NCBI GenBank assembly: GCA_041743085.1
Contig: JBGTNL010000033.1
Location: 124,001 to 188,000 of the forward strand
Source of the DNA: JAFMPW01 sp041743085
GTDB taxonomy: Bacteria; Bacteroidota; Bacteroidia; Flavobacteriales; Flavobacteriaceae
DNA length: 64,000 nucleotides
Direction: 5' to 3'
The notes beneath the pieces are model-generated. The model saw only the letters and a program-made list of their open reading frames with translations. It did no database searches and had not been told where the DNA came from. Position numbers and translations under genes: made by a program. This document shows positions 1-8,890 of this stretch, one piece after another. Numbering within the stretch: the stretch's first letter is position 1; each line of letters opens with the position of its first letter.

Positions 1-119
1 TGTTTCCTTTGTCATGGATGAACAGCGGGAATAGGTTAAAAATTCCGAAAGACAAATTCCAGATCCCAAAAAGATCCAACTGGAATTTGGTGTATTTATG
101 AATTGGGATTTGAGCAAAT
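1..119. other. Short intergenic stretch with an inverted repeat downstream of carB
   Basis: No gene can be assigned here. A 10-base inverted repeat has arms at 53-62 (CAAATTCCAG) and 80-89 (CTGGAATTTG) with a 17-base loop, just beyond the carB stop. No T-run follows it, so it is not a clear intrinsic terminator. An ATG on the minus strand at 15 could start a further gene, but only five codons fit in the window. Confidence 0.4.
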
Positions 120-2978
120 TTATTTGCTTAGGTACATCTTCCTTCTGGTGTACAGATTATAGAATTCATCGTCTTTCAGGCTTTCTATAAACAGAATGCT
201 CTCGCCGGTGCTTTTCATTTCGGGCCCCAGATTTTTATTTACATTGGGGAATTTATTAAAGGAGAAAACGGGTTGTTTAATGGCGAAGCCTTCCAATTTA
301 GGATCAAAGGTAAAGTCTTTCACTTTATTTTCTCCCAGCATCACTTTAGTGGCATAATTTACATACGGTTCTCCATACGCTTTAGCTATAAACGGAACGG
401 TCCGGGATGCCCTTGGATTGGCCTCAATGATGTAGACCATATCATCCTTGATCGCAAATTGTACGTTTATCAGCCCGACAGTGTTTAAGGCCAAAGCTAT
501 CTTTTTGGTATGATCTTTTATCTGCTGCATTACAAATTCCCCCAGGTTAAAGGGTGGAAGGGTGGCATTTGAATCCCCCGAATGGATCCCACAGGGCTCA
601 ATGTGTTCCATGATCCCGATGATATAAACGTCTTCCCCATCGCATATGGCATCGGCCTCTGCTTCTATGGCACCGTCAAGGTAATGATCCAGGAGCAATT
701 TATTGTTTGGTATCTTCCTAAGAAGGTCTACCACGTGTTCCTCGAGTTCTTCCTTATTGATAACGATCTTCATCCCCTGTCCGCCGAGCACATAAGACGG
801 CCGTACCAACAATGGAAAGTTTAGCTTATCGGCCAGTTCCAGCGCTTCGTCAGCACTCTCGGCAACTCCAAATTCCGGGTAAGGAATATTGTTTTCCTGT
901 AATAATTTTGAAAAACTTCCGCGGTCCTCGGCCAGGTCAAGGGATCTAAAACTGGTGCCCATGATCCTAATACCATACTTATCCAATTTTTCCGCCAGTT
1001 TAAGGGCAGTTTGCCCCCCCAACTGTACTATTACGCCTTCGGGCTTTTCATGGAGGATGATATCATAGATGTGTTCCCAGAATACCGGTTCAAAATACAG
1101 TTTGTCCGCGGTATCAAAATCCGTGGAAACGGTTTCCGGGTTACAATTGATCATAATGGTCTCATATCCGCATTCCGCTGCTGCCAGGACCCCATGCACA
1201 CAACAGTAGTCGAACTCTATCCCCTGCCCTATTCTATTCGGCCCGGATCCAAGTACCACTATTTTTTTCCGGTCGGTGACCTCGCTGTCATTGGCCACAT
1301 AACGTTCCCCGTCAGACGTTTCTATCTCTTCTTCAAAAGTGGAGTAATAATAAGGGGTCATCGCCTTAAATTCAGCTGCACAGGTATCTACGAGTTTATA
1401 GACCCTGTTTATATTGAGTTCCATCCTTTTTTTATGCACTTCACTCTCGTAGCAATCTAACATATGTGCTATTTGCCTGTCCGCAAAACCTTTTTGTTTG
1501 GCCTCCAGAAGCAATTCTCTTGGAAGACTGGCAATAGTATATTTGGATATTTCTTTTTCCAGGAAATGAAGTTCCTCAAACTCCTTCAGGAACCACATAT
1601 CTATTTTGGTGATTTCATGGATCCTCCTCAGGGGGATGCCCAGTTGTATGGCATCATATATTACAAACACCCTATCCCAACTGGGAATGGTTAGCTTGCT
1701 TATGATCAGATCGTAATCCCTGTAGCCCTTCCCATCCGCCCCCAGTCCGTTTCTCTTTATTTCGAGCGACTGGGTGGCTTTGTGCAAAGCCTCCTGAAAA
1801 GAACGGCCAATTCCCATGACTTCCCCTACAGATTTCATCTGCAGGCCCAAGCTCCGGTCCGATCCCTCAAACTTGTCGAAATTCCATCTCGGAATTTTAA
1901 CGATCACGTAATCCAGTGTAGGTTCAAACAAGGCGGATGTGGACTTAGTGATCTGATTCTCCAACTCATCCAGGTTATACCCGATGGCCAGTTTGGTAGC
2001 GATCTTGGCAATAGGATAGCCCGTAGCCTTGGAGGCCAAAGCGGAGGATCTGGATACCCTCGGATTGATCTCTATGGCAATAATATCTTCCCTTTCATCC
2101 GGACTTACCGCAAACTGTACATTACACCCACCGGCAAAGTCGCCAATACTACGCATCATTTTGATGGCCATGTCTCTCATACGCTGGAAAGTGGTATCGG
2201 ACAGGGTCATCGCCGGTGCCACCGTAATAGAGTCTCCGGTATGGATCCCCATGGGATCCATATTTTCTATGGTACAGATGATGACGACATTATCGTTTTT
2301 ATCGCGCAAAAGTTCCAATTCATATTCTTTCCAGCCCATCAGGGCCTTATCTATCATTACCTCGTGAATGGGTGATATTTCCAGGCCGCGACTAAGTAAG
2401 TCGTCAAAATCCTGTGGTTTGTAAACAATGGAAGCACCTGCCCCCCCCAGGGTATACGACGCCCTGATCACCAGGGGAAACCCAAATTCCTGGGCTATTT
2501 CCTTGCCCTGAAGAAAAGAGGTTGCCGTGGATTGGGGAGCCATCCCCACACCTATTTTAAGCATCAGTTCACGAAACTTTTCCCTGTCTTCGGTGATGTT
2601 TATCGCTGCTATGTCAACCCCGATAATCTCTATCCCAAAGTCTTCCCAAATCCCTTTCTCGCCGGCTTCAATGCATAAATTGAGCGCCGTTTGTCCGCCC
2701 ATGGTCGGCAGTACCGCATCTATGGAAGAATGTTTTTTGAGAATCTCAACGATGGACCTGGTATTCAATGGCAAAAGGTATACGTGATCTGCCATTGTGG
2801 GATCCGTCATGATCGTAGCCGGATTGCTATTGATCAATACCGTTTCAATACCATCTTCCCTTAACGACCTAAGGGATTGTGAACCGGAGTAGTCGAACTC
2901 GCAGGCTTGTCCTATAATTATAGGCCCTGATCCTATAATCAGTACAGAATTGATGTCTTTTCTCCTGGGCATTTTCAA
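120..2978 (-). CDS. carB: Carbamoyl-phosphate synthase large subunit, without the regulatory domain
   Basis: Makes carbamoyl phosphate from bicarbonate, glutamine-derived ammonia and two ATP, for arginine and pyrimidine synthesis in the cytoplasm. The 952 residues show the duplicated carboxyphosphate and carbamoyl-phosphate halves. The first starts at IIGSGPIIIGQACEFDYSG, the second near residue 573 at VLGSGPNRIGQGIEFDY. Each has an ATP-grasp fold and a GGQTAL motif. The protein stops just after the second half; E. coli CarB is about 1073 residues and ends in an MGS-like domain that binds UMP, IMP and ornithine. That domain is absent here, which I recall as usual for Flavobacteriia. The gene follows rpmH on the same strand, separated by a strong terminator. 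No carA is in view. Confidence 0.96.
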   Translation of the reverse strand: MKMPRRKDINSVLIIGSGPIIIGQACEFDYSGSQSLRSLREDGIETVLINSNPATIMTDPTMADHVYLLPLNTRSIVEILKKHSSIDAVLPTMGGQTALNLCIEAGEKGIWEDFGIEIIGVDIAAINITEDREKFRELMLKIGVGMAPQSTATSFLQGKEIAQEFGFPLVIRASYTLGGAGASIVYKPQDFDDLLSRGLEISPIHEVMIDKALMGWKEYELELLRDKNDNVVIICTIENMDPMGIHTGDSITVAPAMTLSDTTFQRMRDMAIKMMRSIGDFAGGCNVQFAVSPDEREDIIAIEINPRVSRSSALASKATGYPIAKIATKLAIGYNLDELENQITKSTSALFEPTLDYVIVKIPRWNFDKFEGSDRSLGLQMKSVGEVMGIGRSFQEALHKATQSLEIKRNGLGADGKGYRDYDLIISKLTIPSWDRVFVIYDAIQLGIPLRRIHEITKIDMWFLKEFEELHFLEKEISKYTIASLPRELLLEAKQKGFADRQIAHMLDCYESEVHKKRMELNINRVYKLVDTCAAEFKAMTPYYYSTFEEEIETSDGERYVANDSEVTDRKKIVVLGSGPNRIGQGIEFDYCCVHGVLAAAECGYETIMINCNPETVSTDFDTADKLYFEPVFWEHIYDIILHEKPEGVIVQLGGQTALKLAEKLDKYGIRIMGTSFRSLDLAEDRGSFSKLLQENNIPYPEFGVAESADEALELADKLNFPLLVRPSYVLGGQGMKIVINKEELEEHVVDLLRKIPNNKLLLDHYLDGAIEAEADAICDGEDVYIIGIMEHIEPCGIHSGDSNATLPPFNLGEFVMQQIKDHTKKIALALNTVGLINVQFAIKDDMVYIIEANPRASRTVPFIAKAYGEPYVNYATKVMLGENKVKDFTFDPKLEGFAIKQPVFSFNKFPNVNKNLGPEMKSTGESILFIESLKDDEFYNLYTRRKMYLSK

Positions 2979-3030
2979 GTATTTTATACGATGGTCTTCA
3001 TCAAACCTTAAAATGAGTTATTACGGCGCA

Positions 3031-3062
3031 AAAAAAAGGTGTTACTTTCAGAAAGTAACACC
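3031..3062 (-). terminator. Intrinsic terminator of rpmH
   Basis: A perfect 12-base inverted repeat (GGTGTTACTTTC and its complement, one central base) spans 3038-3062. Read on the minus strand it is followed by seven T. It lies 26 bases past the rpmH stop and before the carB start, so carB must be expressed by readthrough or its own promoter. Confidence 0.85.
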
Positions 3063-3087
3063 GGTTTATTACAATAAAATTCGATCA

Positions 3088-3246
3088 TTATTTTTTGTGT
3101 CTCGGCTCGGAGGATACACTCAATTTTTTTCTTCCCTTGGCCCTTCTTCTCGCCAAAATCTTTCTGCCGTTGGCAGATGCCATGCGTTCCCTGAAACCAT
3201 GCTTATTCCTTCTCTTTCTTTTGGATGGTTGATACGTTCTTTTCAT
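3088..3246 (-). CDS. rpmH: 50S ribosomal protein L34
   Basis: A 52-residue basic protein, translated by hand. It begins MKRTYQPSKRKRRNKHGFRE, continues through the conserved ASANGRKILARRRAKGRKKL segment and ends SVSSEPRHKK. This is the standard L34 sequence of the large ribosomal subunit with the short C-terminal tail common in Bacteroidetes. It is flanked by a near-ideal promoter at 3299-3329 and an intrinsic terminator at 3031-3062, so it looks like a single-gene transcription unit. Its neighbour is carB rather than rnpA, so the rpmH-rnpA linkage of many bacteria is not seen. Confidence 0.95.
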   Translation of the reverse strand: MKRTYQPSKRKRRNKHGFRERMASANGRKILARRRAKGRKKLSVSSEPRHKK

Positions 3247-3298
3247 TCGAAAAAAATTTACTTTGAAAATTCTGCTTTAGCTCTGCAAAATCTGGGCG

Positions 3299-3329
3299 CA
3301 AATATACGAAGAGTTTTTTCTTTGCCAAA
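3299..3329 (-). promoter_or_regulatory. Bacteroidetes-type promoter of rpmH
   Basis: On the minus strand, TTTG (3326-3329) is followed by 19 bases and then TATATTTG (3299-3306). This matches the Bacteroidetes primary sigma consensus TTTG-N19-21-TAnnTTTG exactly. It lies about 53 bases upstream of the L34 start codon. It is the best promoter match I found in the window. Confidence 0.75.
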
Positions 3330-3689
3330 TGGAAATAAAAGAATTTATATATAGTCAGTTCAGGAAAAAGGGCCTCCGACATTTCGAGTGGCCTCCTGCC
3401 TTAGTTATACCCCGGATAGAAATCCAATGAATTTGTCTCATGCAGTCTCACCTGCACAGTCCTGAACCATGGCATTCCATACCTCAGGTAGCCGTAGGAT
3501 AGCCTTATCCCACGCGAAAAAGTGACAAAACAGCGGAACCCCGACGCAGAGCATCGGGGAATTCTAACGATTGAAACCGGGATAGAAGCCCCGGGAAATT
3601 ATCAGATTTTAAATATTTCGGATTGCCTGCCCGCCATCAGGTAGGTTTTTACTACTTTTGCGGCAACGAAAAAACAACCTTTTCGGGAC
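3330..3689. other. Intergenic region with GC-rich hairpins
   Basis: No gene is apparent in this 360-base divergent region. It holds a hairpin at 3539-3559 (CCCCGA...TCGGGG), a CCGGG/CCCGG pair near 3577-3595, and a decayed palindrome around 3625-3645 built from CCTGCC and GGTAGG. The last resembles the palindromes near 30690 and 37350. A minus-10-like TACTTTTG at 3653-3660 probably serves the gene at 3690, though no matching minus-33 box is seen. Confidence 0.5.
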
Positions 3690-4574
3690 ATGGGAAAAGC
3701 ACTGATTCTTCTGATTTTTACATTATATAGCAGCCTGATGTTTGGGCAGACCAGCCTGCAATATCGGCTTAAGGAGGGCGATACCTTTACCATCAGACAA
3801 AATGCACAGCAGGTCATAACACAGGAACTGGACGGGGCCACTCATGAGATCACGAATAAGATCAACGGTGTTATCGAATTTAAGGTGGTAGGGGAAAAAG
3901 AGGATAACTATGAACTTACAATCACTTTTAAAGACCTAAACCTCAATATGATCTCCAGTATTCAGGGAGAACTCCTAAACGTACACGCAAAAGAAGTTTC
4001 AGAAGATGATATTCAATCCAGGATCTTTAACAGTTTGTTGAATGTACCGGTACAAATTACCCTGGCAAAAAACGGAGATATTCTTGGAGTCACCGGTGGG
4101 GATACACTCGTTGCCAAAATGGCCAATTCTTCCGGACTTCAGGACGAGTTTTCGTTGAACATGATGAAAAAATCTTTGGAAAAAGAATTCGGATCCGAGG
4201 CGCTTTCCGATAGTTATGAGCAAATGACCTATATCTACCCCAAAGAAGAGGTGCAGGTAGGTGATACCTGGAAGAATGAATATACCGGGGGACTTTCCGT
4301 TAAAAATGTGTGGAGCCTGGAGGGCCTTACCGGCACTTACGCGAACATCATTGGTAAAGCCGATGTCTTAATGGATATTGCCGAGCCAGCCACTACCATG
4401 AAATTAAAAGGCACCCAGCAAACTTCGGTTACAACGGATTTAGCATCGGGGTTTGTTCAATCGATGACCGTAGAAGGGGAATCCAAGGGAATTTCAACCA
4501 TAACCCAAATGGGTGCCCAGGAAATACCTACAACGATTAAATCAACCATAACCTACGAATTAATTAAGATATAG
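3690..4574 (+). CDS. Secreted DUF6263 family protein
   Basis: A 294-residue protein with an N-terminal signal peptide (hydrophobic ILLIFTLYSSLMFG, cleavage likely before Q20), so it is exported to the periplasm or outer membrane. The mature part is rich in beta-strand-like segments and has the KEEVQVGDTWKNEY motif that I associate with DUF6263, a Bacteroidetes family of unknown function. No catalytic residues or lipobox are visible. A TACTTTTG box lies 30 bases upstream. The next gene starts one base after its stop, so the two are probably co-transcribed. The family assignment is from memory; the function is unknown. Confidence 0.75.
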   Translation: MGKALILLIFTLYSSLMFGQTSLQYRLKEGDTFTIRQNAQQVITQELDGATHEITNKINGVIEFKVVGEKEDNYELTITFKDLNLNMISSIQGELLNVHAKEVSEDDIQSRIFNSLLNVPVQITLAKNGDILGVTGGDTLVAKMANSSGLQDEFSLNMMKKSLEKEFGSEALSDSYEQMTYIYPKEEVQVGDTWKNEYTGGLSVKNVWSLEGLTGTYANIIGKADVLMDIAEPATTMKLKGTQQTSVTTDLASGFVQSMTVEGESKGISTITQMGAQEIPTTIKSTITYELIKI

Positions 4575-4575
4575 T

Positions 4576-5091
4576 ATGTTCCATAAAAATATTAAGTTGG
4601 TGCTTGCCGGGATCATTGTTGCCCTTTCCGTATATCAATTTATTGAAGGGTACATAGGAAACGGGATTGCGCTGATCTTTCTTGCCCTGGTCTTCGTATT
4701 TCTCTATTTCAGAAATGAACTTATTCTTCTGGCATTCCTGAGAATGCGCAAACAGGATATGGCAGGGACGGAAAAGTGGTTGTCCAGAATTAAAAATCCG
4801 GAAGCCGCTCTCACCCAAAAACAGCAGGGGTATTACAATTATTTATACGGCATCATTTTTTCACAAAAGAACCTCACCCAGGCTGAAAAGTACTTTAGAA
4901 AAGCACTGAAACTGGGATTGAATATGGATTATGACCTGGCTATGGCTAAATTAAGTCTGGCCGGAATAGCCATGCAAAAAAGGCGCAAAAGGGAAGCTAC
5001 AACACTGCTGCAGGAAGCCAGGAAACTCGACAAGAACAATATGTTGACGGAACAGATCAAAATGATGCAGCAGCAGATGAAGAAGATCTAA
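4576..5091 (+). CDS. Membrane-anchored TPR-like protein
   Basis: 171 residues. Two adjacent hydrophobic segments (about 7-24 and 29-52) form an N-terminal membrane hairpin. They are followed by a cytoplasmic helical region with a TPR-like repeat (YYNYLYGIIFSQKNLTQAEKYFRKALKLG and the helix after it) and a Met/Gln-rich tail. The membrane part resembles DUF2892-type proteins. No enzymatic motif is seen, so a scaffold or assembly role is only a guess. It starts one base after the DUF6263 gene, which suggests translational coupling. It converges on the cls/transglycosylase pair. Confidence 0.6.
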   Translation: MFHKNIKLVLAGIIVALSVYQFIEGYIGNGIALIFLALVFVFLYFRNELILLAFLRMRKQDMAGTEKWLSRIKNPEAALTQKQQGYYNYLYGIIFSQKNLTQAEKYFRKALKLGLNMDYDLAMAKLSLAGIAMQKRRKREATTLLQEARKLDKNNMLTEQIKMMQQQMKKI

Positions 5092-5092
5092 T

Positions 5093-5113
5093 ATGCAGTC
5101 GGCAGTATGCAGT
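5093..5113. repeat. Heptanucleotide repeat between convergent genes
   Basis: Three tandem 7-base units (ATGCAGT, CGGCAGT, ATGCAGT) follow the stop codon of the TPR-like gene directly. The same 7-base periodicity with a different unit recurs inside prmC at 38108-38135. Confidence 0.6.
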
Positions 5114-5130
5114 AGCTCATTATTGAGAAT

Positions 5131-6594
5131 TTAAAGCAGGGGTCCCCAAAGCCGGCAGAACGACTCCTTTAATTTTCTTATAACGCCTCGCTCCAACCAT
5201 CTTTCCAATTCCACTTCCTCGCATTCCTTCAGGTCCGCTTTAAATATTTTTGCCATATCGAGAGCCATTCTTTCTCCATACATCAAGGCGTTGATCTCAA
5301 AATTGATCGAAAAGCTCCTGTAGTCTAAATTGGCCGTGCCAATGCTCGAAAAAATATCGTCTATGACGATAGATTTGGCATGGATAAACCCTTTCTTATA
5401 TCTGAATATTCTAATGTCGGAATACAAAAGTTGTTCTATGTAGGAATCCGATGCATATTGTGCCCCCAGGGAATCTGATTGATAGGGAATTATAATACGC
5501 ACATCTACCCCGCTTCTTGAGGCCGTGCCGAGGGCGGTAATTATTTCATCGTTCGGTACCAGGTATGGAGAGGTAATATAAATGTACTTTTTAGCGCTGT
5601 TGATGGCGGCAAACAGCGCCTCCATTATATTGGCCCAGTCCGTGTCGGGGCCGCTGGCGGCTATCTGGACCGCAACGGGGTCTTTGGATGTCGGCTTTAT
5701 TTTGGGAAAGAGGTTATCTTTCAGTTCAATTTCCGAATCGGAAACAAACTCCCAACTCAGCAGGAAAGAGGCCTGTAAAGAACCTGCCGCGCTGCCTTCA
5801 AGACGCAAATGGGTATCTCTCCAATAACGCTTATTATCGTAAGAGTTGTCATATTTCTTTTCCATATTAATACCCCCAACATAACCCACCCTTCCGTCAA
5901 TAACGACAATTTTTCTATGATCTCTATAATTTAGTTTGCTTGTGGAATTTGAAAAGATCACCGGCATGAAGGGAAAGTGATTAATTTTGCTTTTATCTAA
6001 TTTCTTCTTGTACTTAGACGAAAGATCGCTTCCAACATCGTCATAGATCAACCTTACTTTTACCCCTTCCCCTGCTTTTTTGATCAGTATTTCGATCATC
6101 TCCTTTCCTAACTCATCGTCGACGATCACGAAATATTCCATATGGATGTGATCTTTTGCATTGCGTAAATCTTCGCGGAGTTTTTTAAATTTCTCCTCAC
6201 CATTGATTAAGATCTGCGCGTCGTTATCATACGTCAGTACTGCTTTTTGATTGTTCCTTAACAATCTATAGATCTTGAACATTCCTTCGCCGAACTGGTC
6301 CTCAAAATCTTCCCTTTCCTCCTTGTCTAATTTAAACTTCGCTCGCCACTCTTTTAATTTGGCATTATCCAGGAAGTGCTTTTTCTCAAATATTTTATTC
6401 TTTCTGTGATCCTGGCCAACAAAGTAATACACCAGCAATCCCAGAAAAGGGAGCGTTGCCAATGCAAATAAATAGGTGAGGGTTTTAACCGGATTACTGT
6501 TACGTAAGAGGATGAGAATAGAAAAAATGGCTACCAAAAGATAGTTTAACCCGAATAAAATGAGCCAGATATTACCTTTGAGAAAATCGATCAT
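5131..6594 (-). CDS. cls: Cardiolipin synthase (phospholipase D superfamily)
   Basis: Condenses two phosphatidylglycerol molecules to cardiolipin at the inner membrane. The 487 residues start with two transmembrane helices (about 8-29 and 37-58, the PLDc_N region). Two HKD-type catalytic motifs follow: HRKIVVID near residue 225 and HAKSIVIDD near residue 400, each with the downstream GG/GTAN-type element. Length and order match bacterial ClsA. Its start codon overlaps the stop of the upstream transglycosylase by four bases (ATGA), so the pair is translationally coupled. The coupling of membrane lipid and wall turnover is a contextual observation only. Confidence 0.92.
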   Translation of the reverse strand: MIDFLKGNIWLILFGLNYLLVAIFSILILLRNSNPVKTLTYLFALATLPFLGLLVYYFVGQDHRKNKIFEKKHFLDNAKLKEWRAKFKLDKEEREDFEDQFGEGMFKIYRLLRNNQKAVLTYDNDAQILINGEEKFKKLREDLRNAKDHIHMEYFVIVDDELGKEMIEILIKKAGEGVKVRLIYDDVGSDLSSKYKKKLDKSKINHFPFMPVIFSNSTSKLNYRDHRKIVVIDGRVGYVGGINMEKKYDNSYDNKRYWRDTHLRLEGSAAGSLQASFLLSWEFVSDSEIELKDNLFPKIKPTSKDPVAVQIAASGPDTDWANIMEALFAAINSAKKYIYITSPYLVPNDEIITALGTASRSGVDVRIIIPYQSDSLGAQYASDSYIEQLLYSDIRIFRYKKGFIHAKSIVIDDIFSSIGTANLDYRSFSINFEINALMYGERMALDMAKIFKADLKECEEVELERWLERGVIRKLKESFCRLWGPLL

Positions 6595-7550
6595 TTGTCC
6601 ATCCTATAGTAACCCTTGTTCGGTATTTCGATAACGTATTTTTTTCTTGAAGCGTTATTTAAGTGTGGCTCCCGAAGCCAGGGATTGTGCCTTTTAAGAA
6701 TTTTATAATTAATTTCATACTGTTGGGCAAAATCAGCAAAACTAAAGACTGGTTCTGCCACTTCCACTTTAAAGGTGGGGACGGAGGAATACATGTCTTT
6801 CGTATTGATCTCAAAGCCATACTTTTCCGGGTTGGAAAGTATTTCTTTTATTGCCATGATCCTGAAAACATACCTTCCCGTTTCATCGCCTAAGAGGAGA
6901 TCATAGTAATCATCAACCTGCTGAATACCCATAAATTTATTAATGGCTCCCGGACCGGCATTGTAAGAAGCAGCCGTAAGTGTCCAACTCCCGTATTTGT
7001 CCTTCCATTTTTTTAAATATTGACAAGCCACCTCCGTGGATTTTTCCAAATGGTACCGCTCATCCACATTATCGTTGATCTCCAGTCCGTATTCCCTGCC
7101 AGTACCTTTCATAATCTGCCAAAAACCTGTAGCTCCGGCGTAGGAAACGACATTCTGAAGCCCACTTTCCGCCACAGCCAAGTATTTAAAATCGTCCGGA
7201 ATACCATTTTTAGCTAAAATGGGCTCAATTATCGGAAAATATTTATGGGCGCGTTTCATGAGCAACAATGCATTGGACTGCCAGTAGGTATTTACCAGAA
7301 ATTCCCGGTCCACTCTTTCCATGATCTCGGGATCCTCCTGAGGTACGGGTTCGCCGGCAAAATTAAGATCTTGGGGAATATCTATAGCGGATATGGTATA
7401 TGCAGAGGCGACATTTTTGTCAACTTCCTGCGGCGTTGCATTCATGGTATTTGATGCGCCATGCATAGGACTCTGTTGCGCAGCGAAAACCAGACTGCCA
7501 ATTACTAAAATTACACCTAACAACGTTAAAATATTCTTTAAGAATTTCAT
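6591..7550 (-). CDS. Membrane-bound lytic murein transglycosylase (SLT, MltD-like)
   Basis: Cleaves peptidoglycan glycan strands with formation of 1,6-anhydromuropeptides. The 319 residues begin with a signal or anchor helix (FLKNILTLLGVILVIGSLVFA). The lysozyme-like SLT domain (about 100-250) has the catalytic glutamate in AVAESGLQN, the GFWQIM motif and SYNAGPGAINK. The last 60 residues (SFADFAQQYEINYKILKRHN, NPWL, YVIEIPNKG) look like a LysM-like wall-binding module. It precedes cls with a 4-base overlap. Confidence 0.9.
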   Translation of the reverse strand: MKFLKNILTLLGVILVIGSLVFAAQQSPMHGASNTMNATPQEVDKNVASAYTISAIDIPQDLNFAGEPVPQEDPEIMERVDREFLVNTYWQSNALLLMKRAHKYFPIIEPILAKNGIPDDFKYLAVAESGLQNVVSYAGATGFWQIMKGTGREYGLEINDNVDERYHLEKSTEVACQYLKKWKDKYGSWTLTAASYNAGPGAINKFMGIQQVDDYYDLLLGDETGRYVFRIMAIKEILSNPEKYGFEINTKDMYSSVPTFKVEVAEPVFSFADFAQQYEINYKILKRHNPWLREPHLNNASRKKYVIEIPNKGYYRMDK

Positions 7551-7580
7551 TTTTTTTTGGTTTGTTATAATTCAAATGTA

Positions 7581-8258
7581 TTAAATAGAACTCCCTTCTT
7601 CCAAAATAATTGTGGGCAATTGCTCATTAAACCATTTATACCTATGAATGATCATCGTATGCGTGCCATTTTCCACTGTAATACAATTTTTTATATGATG
7701 AATCGGGAAAACGGCATCCTTTTCCCCATGAATATGAACAAGATCGGGATGGTGTTCCACCTGGCTCCAATGTACCATCTGATCGATGGACCAATCCAAA
7801 TAGTATTTGTCCTTAATAGACAGATATTGTTCGTATAATTCCAACCTTTTGGTAACGGTCTCACCAAAAGCATATCTGGACAATAATTCCATATTATTTA
7901 CCAGCCCGGTGGGCAATAACCTGTGGATCTTGGTGTATTTTGCAAAAATAAGACGCCTTGGCAGTTCTTCTTTCTTTTTAACGCTGGATACGATGATGAC
8001 TTTTCTAACCGGCATCCATTTTGCCATTTCCTGGACCATCATGCCTCCAAAAGATACTCCTATAAGGACCGGGTTGTAATGGACCACTTCTTTACAAAGT
8101 TCCTGTGCATACTGTTCCATTGTCATCCCCTTTTCCGGTACAAACCAATCTAAAAAATGTTGTTCAAAACGGTCCGCCGGGAGCGCAATATTTTGAAAAA
8201 TGCTGGACCTGGCTGCCATTCCGGGCATAAAGTATACATGTATCTTTGATCTTGCCAT
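7581..8258 (-). CDS. Alpha/beta hydrolase of unknown substrate
   Basis: 225 residues with an alpha/beta-hydrolase layout. The nucleophile elbow is GVSFGGMMV (Ser in G-x-S-x-G). An acidic residue follows late in the chain (HIHGEKDAVFP) and a histidine in VENGTHTMIIH, completing a plausible Ser-Asp-His triad. The N-terminal VYFMPGMAARSSIF fits the oxyanion-hole region. No signal peptide is seen, so it is probably cytosolic. The substrate cannot be deduced. It lies upstream of the transglycosylase/cls pair and diverges from the small GNAT gene at 8436. Confidence 0.8.
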   Translation of the reverse strand: MARSKIHVYFMPGMAARSSIFQNIALPADRFEQHFLDWFVPEKGMTMEQYAQELCKEVVHYNPVLIGVSFGGMMVQEMAKWMPVRKVIIVSSVKKKEELPRRLIFAKYTKIHRLLPTGLVNNMELLSRYAFGETVTKRLELYEQYLSIKDKYYLDWSIDQMVHWSQVEHHPDLVHIHGEKDAVFPIHHIKNCITVENGTHTMIIHRYKWFNEQLPTIILEEGSSI

Positions 8259-8435
8259 TCGTCCTAAACTCTCATTTTTACTAGGAGATTATCATTATTT
8301 TAGTTACTTTTGTATTCACATCGCCAAATATACCCCAACCCGAGCAAAGATTAATCATGCGATCACTATTTAAAGAATTACGATTCAGCGATCATCGTAA
8401 TTTTTTTATCTGAGATCAATATTAAATCAAACTAT

Positions 8436-8729
8436 ATGAATGAATTAAAAGTTAAGGACAATAGTTTTCTGCGACAATTTGAAACAAGGGTTAATGGGCA
8501 TTTAGCCAAAATTGAGTACTCCTCCCAGGAACGTAAAGTTTTTCTAACAAAATTAGTTATTCCGGATGAGATTTCAGAAGAAGGGTTCAGGGAGGATTTC
8601 ATAAAATCCGTCTTGCACCACATTCAGGAACAGAATCTTAGAGTTGTTCCGACAAGTCCCCAGATTGCAGGGTTTTTAAGAAAAAACAGGCAATACAAAG
8701 AAATGCTTCCGGTAGGTATAAGAATCTGA
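8436..8729 (+). CDS. Minimal GNAT-like N-acetyltransferase (Acetyltransf_CG type)
   Basis: A 97-residue protein of the short Gcn5-related family. The conserved end VVPTSPQIAGFLRKNRQYKEML corresponds to the family's vvPlCpyv..fi..hpey.dL pattern. The middle (KVFLTKLVIPDEISEEGFREDFIKSVLHHIQEQ) is the acetyl-CoA-binding strand-helix region. The usual GQG motif of the pyrophosphate loop is replaced by SEEGF, so catalysis is uncertain. A TACTTTTG box at 8305-8312 could be the minus-10 element, leaving a long leader. A terminator follows at 8757-8781. Confidence 0.75.
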   Translation: MNELKVKDNSFLRQFETRVNGHLAKIEYSSQERKVFLTKLVIPDEISEEGFREDFIKSVLHHIQEQNLRVVPTSPQIAGFLRKNRQYKEMLPVGIRI

Positions 8730-8756
8730 CAAAAAGAATTAATAAATTCCAGTTAT

Positions 8757-8781
8757 CCCGCTCATATCAGCGGGTTTTTTT
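8757..8781 (+). terminator. Intrinsic terminator after the small GNAT gene
   Basis: A stem of CCCGCT and AGCGGG with a 6-base loop (8757-8774) is followed by seven T. It lies 27 bases past the stop codon. No T-run is present on the other strand, so it serves only the plus direction. Confidence 0.85.
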
Positions 8782-8890
8782 ATGTCCGCTTCTTGCAAAC
8801 CCGCCTGAAGTTACAAATGCAATTGATTGTGCTTCCCTTTTCGTATTTTCGAGGGGTTTAATAAAAATAATGGCTCAAGATCCAGTCCAG

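Noticed and set aside
1011..2375. Long plus-strand open frames opposite carB (for example 149 and 197 codons)
   Set aside because: They are shadows of the conserved carB frame with no family resemblance and no start-region signals.
2950..3354. 134-codon plus-strand frame over the rpmH locus
   Set aside because: The minus strand encodes a full L34 protein with promoter and terminator; the plus frame is antisense to it.
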